Below the pieces are notes generated by a model. The model saw only the letters and a list, made by a program, of their open reading frames with translations, did not search any database and was not told where the DNA came from. A stretch of DNA of 64,000 nucleotides from Mauremys mutica (taxonomy: Eukaryota > Chordata > Testudines > Geoemydidae). Of this stretch, positions 55,501-64,000 are shown one piece after another; positions within the stretch are counted from its first letter, which is position 1; every line of letters begins with the position of its first letter. The stretch is taken from assembly GCF_020497125.1 (NCBI RefSeq), contig NC_059075.1:107795222-107859221 (forward strand), read 5' to 3'. A program made the translations under genes and the position numbers.

Positions 55501-56205
55501 GGACTGGGTAATGAACTTACACTGGTCAGACTTCTGATCAGGACAAGACGGTATAGTTCTGGGGTACAAGGCTGGGGGCTTGGGAGATTTGCTGGAGCCT
55601 TTTTCTGGGCAATTCATGAGTGGCACAGGGAGCTTTCATGCAATTTAGCTGGGTGTGTGGCTCCACTTGCTGTTGTACTGAGTGATACACTGCTTGGAGA
55701 GGTTTGCTGCTTCTCACTAGCAACCAGTTCCAGGTTATACCCCAGGATGAAGGTGTCTGATTTATTTTTGACTTCCAAGAATGTCAAACATCCTGCCTGA
55801 ATCCTTTTGGGGAATGGGACATTGTGATATTTGAGTGGGAAGCAGAGCTTTGGTATACATGTGGGCTCCTAACACAATGCCAACTGCTTTATTAGAGGAC
55901 AGACGACAACATTTTCCTAGGTGGGACAGCTTTCCCAACTCCCAGGCCCTCCAGGCTTCTCTACACATACAAGCAGGTTCCTGCTGTTCAGCATATTAAC
56001 ACTAATAGACTCAGCAACATGTCATCCTAATGATGCATCAAGGAAGGCCAAATCCAGTCCCCTTCAGGTGGACACACCTTTTCCATTGTGGGAAAAAGAA
56101 AAACAGAATGATCTGTGGCTTGCTCTGATGCCACAGCAACTCCCAAAGAGGCGGAGAGGTGCCAGTGAAACTCCAGAGTAGGGACTATGCCACAGAACTA
56201 AAGGG
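55501..56205. other. no gene recognised
   Basis: No support for genes; may include the rest of the preceding repeat. Confidence 0.4.
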
Positions 56206-56465
56206 ACGGTGTGGTCTAAGGGATATGGCACTGTACTGGGACTCAGGTGACCTGATTCTATTCCCAGCTCTGCCATTGATCCGCTGTGTGATCTTGGGCA
56301 AATCACTTCACCTCTGTTTCCCCTGTGTCTATCTTCTCTATTTAGACTGCATGCTCTTTTTGGCAAGGACTGTTTCTCCCTCATGTGTATGCAAAGAACC
56401 TAGCAAAATTTGGCTCTGATCTCAGTTGGGGCCTCGAGGTGCTACTATAATACTAATAATTAAAA
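56206..56465 (+). mobile_element. tRNA-derived SINE, nearly full length
   Basis: A box GTGTGGTCTAAGGGATATGGC (about 56209) and B box GATTCTATTCC (about 56253) are followed by the body CTGTGTGATCTTGGGCAAATC. The 3' tail GGCAAGGACTGTTTCTCCC ... GGGGCCTCGAGGTGCTACTA ends in TAATAATTAAAA. It is the most complete SINE of this family in the window. It lacks the long T-run terminator and true tRNA folding, so it is a retroposon and not a tRNA gene. Confidence 0.82.
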
Positions 56466-56963
56466 ACAACACCACTACAAAGGAATAATCAGAGTCAGAG
56501 ATGCTGCTCTCAAGCAGAGGACACACAGCCTCTTCAATGGATGGTTTAAATGGCTTCTGTTGGAATGGAAGTATTTTCCCTCCTTTTTTTCTTGCTTTGG
56601 TGTCTTGACAGCATTTGTTTTTCAGTGAAGGGGCCGTTCAGTCTGTGGTACAGCGAGGAGGAATATACCGGTTACTAATAGTTTGGCTATTCTAGAGTCA
56701 TGTTTAGACCAGTTGGTGAATGGTAACACCCACAAAAGTGCACTCCCTATCATTCTGCTTCTGAAATATCAAATGAGTTCGGTCTTTGAGATCAAATCCC
56801 GAGTCTTTACATTACGTCTCTGGCCCCACTGAGCCAGCACGCCCTTTCAGGCACTGACTGAAGGTGCTCTTTCACTGGGCTCTGATTCAGCTAGGAGCCC
56901 GGGTGGTCAGTGATGAGCAACCTAATTCTGCCACCAGTAGCTCTAGGAGAATGTGATGCATTT

Positions 56964-57034
56964 GAGACCTGATCCAAAGCCCACTGAAGTCAGTTGAAAT
57001 CTCTCCATCAACTTCAATCAACAGTGGCTTAGGC
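56964..57034. repeat. short palindrome family, GATCCAAAGC type
   Basis: CTGATCCAAAGCCCACTGAAG at the left mirrors CTTCAATCAACAGTGGCTTAGG at the right around GAAATCTCTCCATC. Imperfect hairpin of about 70 bp. Confidence 0.65.
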
Positions 57035-57116
57035 TGTTGGTGCTTTAGTAGTACCTTGGGCCTTTGCACATGCTGCCTGAGGCCATGGGCATAAAAGCTC
57101 TTCTGCTTCTGGGTGG

Positions 57117-57306
57117 TGTTGTGTATTTGGTTGTCATGGGTTTTGTTACTATGGCAACTGAGTTAGACTATTAAGGGATAGCTCAGCCGGTTTCAACCAG
57201 CTGAGTGAGCTCTCTGCTTCTGTAAATAAAATGGAGGTTTTGGTAGATGTCTGCTCTCTGGCCTCAAGTGATTGCTTCCTACACCGGCTGCCCCTAGGAC
57301 ATAACA
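57117..57306 (+). mobile_element. solo LTR of the same Gypsy family as 47185-48973
   Basis: 190 bp aligning end to end with both LTRs of the Gypsy element (starts TGTTGTGTATTTGGTTGTC, ends GGACATAACA). A perfect 5-bp duplication GGTGG lies at 57112-57116 and 57307-57311. It differs from them more than they differ from each other, so it is an older insertion. Confidence 0.92.
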
Positions 57307-57311
57307 GGTGG

Positions 57312-58558
57312 GGTTTCTAAGAAGGCTTGATGGGCTATAGAAGAAGTAATATATGAAGGTAAGCTCACTGTGGAAAGTGTGATGCTGGAGACTTATGCCA
57401 ACTCTAGGCCTATGTGTCAGCTGAAAGTGTCAGGCAAAATGCTGGTGGAATATTATTAAAATTAAGTTGTTAAAATTGAAGTAAAATATGTAGTGTTTGG
57501 ACTTTCCTAAATGCTGGTAATCTGATAACCGTAATATGCATATGTTAATCTCTGTATTTCTCATGTGAAGAGTAACATCTGTGCATGTGTGTTACATAAC
57601 TCTCACACGGCTGGGACAGACCCCATGAGAACAAGAGCCATTAATCATTGCTGAGTTTCACCCATAGAAACGACTATACCTCTTAGGGGAAGAATGGTCA
57701 GTTGATACCCATTAAAAAGCAACATGTCTAAAGGGAACTCCTCAGTTCTCAACACAGTAGGTAGAAACCAGTGTACAGGACAACAGAGAAGAGGAAACTC
57801 CCACCCAGGGATGAGTCACTCAGGGTGACTTCACTGAAGAATTACCTCATGGACTCCTCCCCATCACCTTGTTCATCTGTGAGCCTAGGTTCGAATGGGC
57901 ACATGGCAGGGTTTTCAAATAAAAGCTGCCTAGGGGAAGGAAACCAGATTATTTTTACCAGACTGGATCTTAAGAGGGAAGGACTTCGTGTGCCAGATAA
58001 AGGACCCCTAGCTTCCACAGCTGGGATAAGCCTCAGAAGTTGAAACTATGAGACTTTGTTACTTTGAACAAGTTTTATAAGATAATAACCTAAGTTTGGC
58101 TTGGTCTGTCTGAATGTTTAGTATTCTTCGCATTGTGCAAATGTCTCTTGCTTCATTTTCATTTAATTAATAAAGCCTAAATAAGTTTATTAAAAGGATC
58201 AGACTGAGCATTGCCTTATTGGATAAAGGAGGGAAACCTAATGAGGAACTGACCTGTGACATGTTTCTAGTCCTTTGGGAACAGAGAAAATTGGATTTTC
58301 TGCTATATTACGGTGAAAGGGGCCTAATATCACAGGGGTCCACTTATTTAGAGCCAAGAGGGACTGGGGTTTCCAAGGGGATTGTTTAAATTCTATATGA
58401 AGGCTGGCAAAAAGTCTACAGAGTTAACAGCCAGTGTGGTTAGCTGGTGTGTTTGAAGAGTCACAGCTGGCACTGGGCTATCTTCCTTGTTATTGAACAG
58501 TCTGCCCTGAAGTGGAGCCCACAGTCTTCAGATACCAAGTGGCATGTCAGTAGGGACT
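57312..58558. other. no gene recognised; possible old LTR-like sequence
   Basis: AATTAATAAAGCCTAAATAAG near 58165 is a poly-A-signal-like phrase in repeat-like context, and GGGTTTTCAAATAAAAGCTGCC lies at 57910. No paired ends or duplication were found. The 90-codon frame at 57771-58043 has no domain. Confidence 0.35.
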
Positions 58559-58655
58559 GCCTTGTTGTTCTCTGTTTGTACAGCACCTAGCACAATGGGA
58601 TCCTGCTCCATGATTGGGGCTCCGAGGTGCTATGGTAATACAAATAAATACATAC
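58559..58655 (+). mobile_element. SINE 3' tail
   Basis: TTGTTGTTCTCTGTTTGTAC, AGCACCTAGCACAATGGGATC and CTCCGAGGTGCTATGGTAAT then ACAAATAAATA is the SINE tail without its tRNA head. Confidence 0.7.
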
Positions 58656-58676
58656 TAATATCCTTGCCCAGCTAGG

Positions 58677-58746
58677 GACCGATCCAAAGCCAATGGAAGC
58701 CAATGGATGTCTTTCCATCGACCATCATGTGCTTTAGATTAGGGCC
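58677..58746. repeat. short palindrome family, GATCCAAAGC type
   Basis: GGACCGATCCAAAGCCAATG mirrors CATGTGCTTTAGATTAGGGCC around TGGATGTCTTTCCATCG. About 70 bp. Confidence 0.6.
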
Positions 58747-59648
58747 ATAAAGTATTAGGAGTGTGGTCTTTTCAGCTGAGTGCCCCCTGGGCAGTTTAGA
58801 CAAGCGTACACTAGACAAGCAGATTGCTCCCTGCATCCAGGACACTTAGTAAGGGCATTTATTACAAACAAAGTTTTAAGATGTACGAACAACCAAATTA
58901 ATCCACCCGAAAGGTCTAAAGTAACAGGCACTTCCCTGCTATTTCTTCTGTATCATCAACACTAGGATCCAGCAGCAGGTGAAATGAACATCCAAAAGAA
59001 AGACCAACAGTGCTGTGTATGATAATGCCATTTCTTTAATCTCTCTCAGCTCTGGCTTACCCTTTAGTAAGGCACAGTCAGAGTTGCTTTCCCTTTTTCA
59101 GACCAGTTCAGATAAGCTGCCTCCAAGGGTGTTAGCAGTTTCCAATTCTGCTTCAGGAATAAGATCCGATAAATCCCTTTATACACACGCACTGTCCCTG
59201 TATGAACATGATGCCTATACACATGCAGACAGAATTCTATGGCCCGAACAGCAGAAACATAGCGCTAGAGAACGAGCGTTCTTGCTTCATCTTGAATCCC
59301 TTTCAAATGCTTTCTAAAGAAGTGCTCCTCTTTCTTCCCAAACAGGTTAGTTATTTAGTCAAATGGTGGAAACTGCAGGCAGGCATGGCTCTGGTGGGGC
59401 CAATGTTTAGCTAGGCACACACACAAAAATTACATTTGACATTAGCACTAATTGCACACCCAATGGAATAGATGGTTAATTGAGACACAGAGACACCAAG
59501 GGATGGAAATGTCAGAGCTGTAGGCGGTCTCCTAGCAGGTGGGGGTTGGTTTTCATTAGTGCACTTCTTGTTTGGATGGGCTGTCCCGCCCCTCTCTGAA
59601 CTGGAGAGGGGTCTGACCCACCCTGAGAGAATGGACGGTAGAAGAAGC
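58747..59648. other. no gene recognised
   Basis: Anonymous; the 100-codon frame at 59015-59317 lacks a domain. Confidence 0.45.
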
Positions 59649-59942
59649 TGATCTTGTGATTAAGAAACTTGCCTGAGGCTTGGGAGCTCCAGTTTCAGTT
59701 CCCAGCTCTTCCACAGGACTTCCTGTGTGACTTTGATAAGTCACTGATTGGCTCTGTGCCTCAGTTTCCCATCTATGATAATGGGGGTACTGATTCTTTT
59801 GTCTGTTTTGTCCATTTATATGGTAAGCTGTTTGGTTCAGGGACTGACTCTTACTGTATGCTTGTGCAGCACCTAGCACCAGGGGGCCCTGGTCTCAGCT
59901 ACAGTTTCTAGGCAGTACTGTAATGCAAATAATAAATGCTAA
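59649..59942 (+). mobile_element. tRNA-derived SINE, full span
   Basis: Diverged A box (TGTGATTAAGAAACTTGCC) and B box (CAGTTTCAGTTCCC) are followed by the body TGTGACTTTGATAAGTCACTG and TGTGCCTCAGTTTCCCATC. The tail is TGTGCAGCACCTAGCACCAG ... GCAGTACTGTAATGCAAAT ending in AATAAATGC. Confidence 0.78.
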
Positions 59943-60391
59943 ATGAAGCCATACTTAGACTCCTGCTCATCTCTAGTCCAAACTTGAACTAAGATTGAGG
60001 CATCAGTAATAACTGCTTAAGAAGTACAATTTGGGAAGCAGGGGAGCTGGACTGATGGGCCACAGTGACTGTGCAACCCGCCACTATGGTGGGAAGCCCA
60101 GCTGGGGGATTCAGCTCCATGAGGCAGGGGCTGGGTGTGCTGCAGAGATCGTGCACCAGATCTTGTCAGGAAGCTATAACTTGTGTTGCAGTGCAGCCAT
60201 GACCCACTCCTCCTGGCAGATGCACTGAACAGTACCAACTGTCTCCAAAAGTTGCTGCACCCAACCCTCCTTGTCCAAAAGGAGACTGACTCATGGTGAA
60301 ATCTTCATCAGCTTTCCTCTCCTAGAAGCTGTGTCTCCAGATCTTCCCATGACATTACTAAGAAGATGATGAGGTACCAAAAGGCAGCACC
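59943..60391. other. no gene recognised
   Basis: Anonymous spacer with no supportable open frame. Confidence 0.45.
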
Positions 60392-60399
60392 ACCCCAAT

Positions 60400-60602
60400 C
60401 AGGGCCGGCTCCAGGCACCAGCTTAGCAAGCAGGTGCTTGGGGCGGCCACTCTGGAGAGGGGCGGCAGGTCTAGGTATTTGGCAGAAGGTCCCTCACTCC
60501 CGGTGGGAGCGAAGAACCTCCCGCTGAATTGCAGCAGATCGCAATCATGGCTTTTTTTTTTTTTGGCTGCTTGGGGCGGCAAAACCCCTGGAGCCGGCCC
60601 TG
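60400..60602 (+). mobile_element. 203-bp hAT-like MITE
   Basis: Ends CAGGGCCGGCTCCAGG and CCTGGAGCCGGCCCTG are perfect 16-bp inverted repeats. Flanking 8-bp repeats are ACCCCAAT (60392-60399) and ACCCCAGT (60603-60610). A T run of about 13 lies inside. Aligns in inverse orientation with the same-length element at 13531. Confidence 0.9.
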
Positions 60603-61015
60603 ACCCCAGTACATTTTTATTGCATGGGGACACAAATAAGAGGGTTTCAGTTGAATGCCAGAGGAAAGGTGGGTGTTAAAGAACTTGCCATTTTGTCTCC
60701 ATCCCTAAGTAGCACATCCCTGACACTTCTCTCTCTCCCAGGCAACTGACTATATGCATTGCCTTTAGAAACACCCGTTCACCACTAGAAGGAGTGGAAG
60801 ACTCCTGGAGAGTGGGGGCAGAGACTTTTAGAAAGGATACAGTAGGAAAAAAAAAGACAGGCCAAATTGTGGTCAATTGAAAAGGGGATAGAAGAAACAA
60901 AGGAGAAAGGAAGAGGTGAGTCACTTCAGTTTGAGGGACTAGTCTGTCCTGGACAGAAATATTAAATTCCATCTCCATGAGCATTCAGACCTGGAAATCT
61001 TTTTATTGACTATGG

Positions 61016-61085
61016 GTGAAATCCTGATCTATATTGAAGTTGATGGGAATTTTGCCACTGATTTCAACGGGTCCCAGTTTTTTCC
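61016..61085. repeat. short palindrome family, GTGAAAT type
   Basis: GGGTGAAATCCTGATCTAT with inner TTGAAGTTGATGGGAATTTTG and the decayed right arm AACGGGTCCCAG. Confidence 0.55.
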
Positions 61086-61119
61086 CTAGTTTCACTCTAT
61101 TTCTCCCAGCAGATGCCTC

Positions 61120-61260
61120 TAAGGAAATCCTAGATAACTTTTTCACAAAATGAATAATTAGTCTGTGGAACTCATTGCCACAAGATAACACGGAGGTCAA
61201 GAGCTTAGAGTTCAAAAAAGGTTTGTTTTTTCATATGGCTAAGAATATCATCCTGTGATG
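61120..61260 (+). mobile_element. CR1-type LINE 3' fragment, plus strand
   Basis: AACTTTTTCACAAAATGAAT, then TAGTCTGTGGAACTCATTGCC and ACAAGATAACACGGAGGTCA is the conserved segment (WNSLP-like VELIATR in translation) near the 3' end of LINEs in sauropsids. Short and truncated on both sides. Confidence 0.5.
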
Positions 61261-63250
61261 GAGAATGTATTCCACACTGTCATGAAACGGATAACTAGAA
61301 CTACTGAGCTCAAGGTACCTGGCCTCAGCTGCTGGGTGGGCCAGCCCCAATTATTGATCAATCCAAGCTTTGGGTTAATATAAAGAAAGGAATTTGACAG
61401 TAGTAAAGGATTTGTAGGGAAAGAGACAGGAACTCTGCAGTCACCCTCTGGGACCAGAAAAGGTCCGAGGAAAGTTAATCCTATTGCTGTTGCTCCCCTA
61501 CAGCTGGGTATATGTGAGCTTCCTTAGGTGAGTGGTAATACTAAAGTCTGGTTTTAAAGCTTAATAGAATCTTCCCCTTCCTCCTCAAACCCCAGTCCAG
61601 CTGCTCACCAGGGGTCACTTCAGCCATTGGCACAAACTAAATCAGCCTCAGGGATACTCTAATTTGTTTCTCACTCCCAGTAGCCCCAAAGTGCCATTCC
61701 AGCTGCCAAAAGTCACCGGAGCTCAGCAGCACTTTGGCCACGCACCACTCCCTGCTTCTTTCTCCACAATGTTATGGCGTCTATAGCATATAACTCAGTC
61801 TGCTCTCCCCTTCATACACTGTCTAGAACTATCAATGGGAGTAGCACATAGGCACTGAGCGGGACAGTGGACTGCTTTGGTTCTATGATAAACAGCATCT
61901 GACTTCAGGAAGGTGATGTAGGAAGGTTCCGAGTGTTGTCCTGCACTTCAGTTTGGTAAGTAAGACTATTTTTCATCTCACGTTTCAAGCAGCCAGCATT
62001 TAGCAGAGGGAGAACAGTAGGTTTGAGAGGCACAGAGGGGATTAGGGATGAAATTAAAGGCATGGAAAGAACTCGGTGTTCAAAACGTGAGAGAAGGGGA
62101 CACGTGAAGATCAGGGAGGCAGAGGTGGCTGACAGCTGAGGAGAGCTGGGATAGCAGACTCCCTGTCTGGTACTTTGCACATTGCTTCAGTTTTTTACCT
62201 CTGAAGAATGGCTGTTTTGAGGCAGCCCCTCCTAGGGCCACTTTCCTGCAGCAGGCCATGGCATAACCATACACCTTCCTCAGTTTCCATTTTCTCCACA
62301 CATTCAAAGGAATATTGTCTTTCTTAAAGGCAAATTTAAACCCTTTTATTCACATAAAGTGCCCCGGTCCACAGATCCCTCATAGTAAAACCAATTCCTC
62401 TCAAAACCGCCTAAGTAAAACCAGGGTTGCCACGCAGCAGCTCTCCAATCCCATCCAAAGGTCACCATTCCCAGGTCACCCACTCAAAAGTCATTAACTA
62501 GTCTACCCCAATTCCTTTGTCCTACCTGAGAGTTCCAAGACCCACTTCTCTCCCACAGGTCTCCTCCCATATCCCCAAGTCAGGTCTGCTGAAAGAGCGT
62601 CTCCTCAGAGTTTCATTGCCCCAGGACTCCTCACCTTTGATTCCTATCCCTGCTCAAAGGAATCTCCCTTCAGGACCAACCTCTGGTTCTTGGGTTCTTC
62701 CCACAGCACTCCACTCAGGTCTCTCTGCAGTGTTACGTTCCCCAGGCTTCTTTGCTGTGAGTCCTACCTCTGCTCCTTGGGACCTCCCTCTAGAATCAAC
62801 TGCTTGCTTCTGGGGCCAGCTTACATTGACCATACTGGTTCTTTCACTCTTCCTTGGGACCACTTCACAAGCCTTCCTGCGGGGTTCCTCAGCTCTAGCC
62901 AGTCCTCCCAACTGTTTTCCTTCATACTCATCATCATCAGCTCGTAGTTATTGCTCTCCTCCTGGTTTCCTGGTACTCTTTCCCCTCAGACAACTAGCTG
63001 TCTCCTTCTCTCTTTCTACTCTGCCCCCAGGAAGCCGTCATCTATCCCTTTCTGACTTTCCCACTTCTCTGGCGCAGGTGTGTTTATTTAAACCCAATTG
63101 AGAAGCATCTATTGAGTCACAGGTGCACTGGACCCTGCTCCCCCATAAAGGGGCAATTGATCATCTGACAATAGTATTTGCATGCGTTTAGTGCTGGTAA
63201 GCGGACTCCAAAATGACCAAATTCAGTTGAAATTTATTTGTATTCAGTAG
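61261..63250. other. no gene supported; includes a long pyrimidine-rich frame
   Basis: The 194-codon frame at 62517-63101 is Ser/Leu/Pro-rich and comes from a CT-rich stretch (62310-63110) with no domain or conserved start. It looks like repeat-derived or low-complexity DNA. The rest shows nothing recognisable. Confidence 0.4.
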
Positions 63251-63252
63251 TG

Positions 63253-63938
63253 GGACAGATCCTCAGCTGGTGTAAATTGGCATAACTCTGATGTCAAGGA
63301 AGCTAAGCTGCCGTACACCCGCCGAGGTGCTGGTCAAAAATATCTCTGTGCAGTGATAGTTTTGTCATGCTGTTTGTACTTTCCAATTTAACTATAGTAG
63401 GTGACAAACAACAAAACTGTAACAGCCAAGAGATGTCAAGCACTTTACAAACGGGGCTTATTAAGTCTAGATCTCAGTGTGGGATCACTGCAACCATGAC
63501 ACAGCAACCACCAGTGCCACTGACACCAACTTGGCAGTTAGTAGAGAGGCTAAGGACCGGATAGGCCATCAAGAGTAGCCTATCATCTCTCCACTGAAGA
63601 TGGTCCCTCCCAGCCAGAGTTGGGAGCCTGTTAGGGAGATAACATGAGTCTTACATTGCTGCGGTCCATGTTATTAACAAGAGTGGGTTTCTGGGACACA
63701 TCCTCAGCTAATGCAAATTGACATAACGCCATTGACTTCAATGGTGCTATGACCATTCACACTAGCTGGCCCTCAGTCTTAAGGCTTGCAAGCCAGCACA
63801 CAGCATTAACACCATTTTTTAAAATTATCAGAACTTGTTTCCAATAAGTCTTGCCCAAGAGAAAAAGGCAGTTGTAGCAGCACCAAATCCCTGAGGCAGC
63901 CCCTCAGCTGACGTGAATCGTCATAGCTCCATGGATCT
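63253..63938. repeat. three copies of the CTCAGCT fold-back phrase
   Basis: ATCCTCAGCTGGTGTAAATTGG (63256), ATCCTCAGCTAATGCAAATTGA (63700) and CCCCTCAGCTGACGTGAATCG (63900) begin three related segments, each followed by CATAACT/CATAGCTCC-type sequence. The second continues to an inverted partner (CACACTAGCTGGCCCTCAG), giving a hairpin of about 80 bp at 63697-63779. Confidence 0.55.
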
Positions 63939-64000
63939 TCGAGTCATTGGGTTTGGACTAATAACACCAAATGGAGCAAAACCCTGAATCCTTTTCATAT

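Noticed and set aside
56206..56270. Possible tRNA gene (A and B boxes)
   Set aside because: The boxes head a SINE with a long body and tail; no cloverleaf can be drawn and no anticodon arm is evident. The same holds for 15881, 40708 and 59649.
62517..63101. 194-codon Ser/Leu/Pro-rich frame
   Set aside because: Low-complexity CT-rich DNA; no domain, no splice or promoter context, and AG-rich on the opposite strand with similarly open frames.

Overview
The window looks like vertebrate, non-coding, repeat-rich genomic DNA, most likely from a turtle. That assignment is an inference from the mix of repeats: CR1 LINE fragments, tRNA-derived SINEs of the tortoise Pol III type, a Penelope-like element with a GIY-YIG endonuclease, a DIRS-type retrotransposon, PIF/Harbinger elements carrying a spliced Myb/SANT-like gene, and many short palindromic repeats. 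No host protein-coding gene, rRNA, functional tRNA gene or CRISPR array could be supported. The window could be intergenic or intronic.

Layout. 1-9092 is mostly anonymous sequence with simple repeats and one small Harbinger-type MITE (7348-7622). 9096-12895 is a 3.8 kb PIF/Harbinger element with 3-bp target duplications, a two-exon Myb/SANT-like gene on + and a decayed DDE transposase on -. Next come a CR1 fragment and a 203-bp hAT-like MITE (13531-13733). 15.9-21.2 kb holds SINEs, a diverged 60-bp-period minisatellite split by a CR1 insertion, and a long minus-strand CR1 that was itself hit by a Harbinger MITE and a SINE. 22800-27844 is a Penelope-like unit bounded by an 11-bp direct repeat. 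Its reverse transcriptase and one endonuclease run on -, and a second endonuclease/3' block runs head-to-head on +. Two related foreign insertions split its coding region; the larger carries a G-rich minisatellite, a mariner-like MITE and a possible captured host exon.

27.9-34.7 kb is largely anonymous. 34918-40074 is a nearly complete DIRS-type element on - (gag, RT-RNase H, tyrosine recombinase) with inverted terminal repeats and the diagnostic internal complementary region. 40.1-47.2 kb has a CR1 end, a tRNA-like repeat and palindromes. 47185-48973 is a short Gypsy-type LTR element whose internal deletion fuses gag to integrase in frame; a solo LTR of the same family lies at 57117-57306. 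50644-52424 is a second Harbinger element with a hairpin-rich MITE nested at 52062-52361. 52897-53600 is a 704-bp solo LTR with a perfect 5-bp target duplication. The last 10 kb holds SINEs, palindromes, a second 203-bp hAT-like MITE and a CR1 tail.

The elements do not form a shared pathway. Their interest lies in nesting order, structural rearrangements and two cases of possible sequence capture. I found no convincing undescribed biological system. The most unusual structures are the inverted Penelope unit with its nested exon-bearing insertion, the in-frame gag-integrase fusion, and the intact splice structure of the Harbinger Myb gene.
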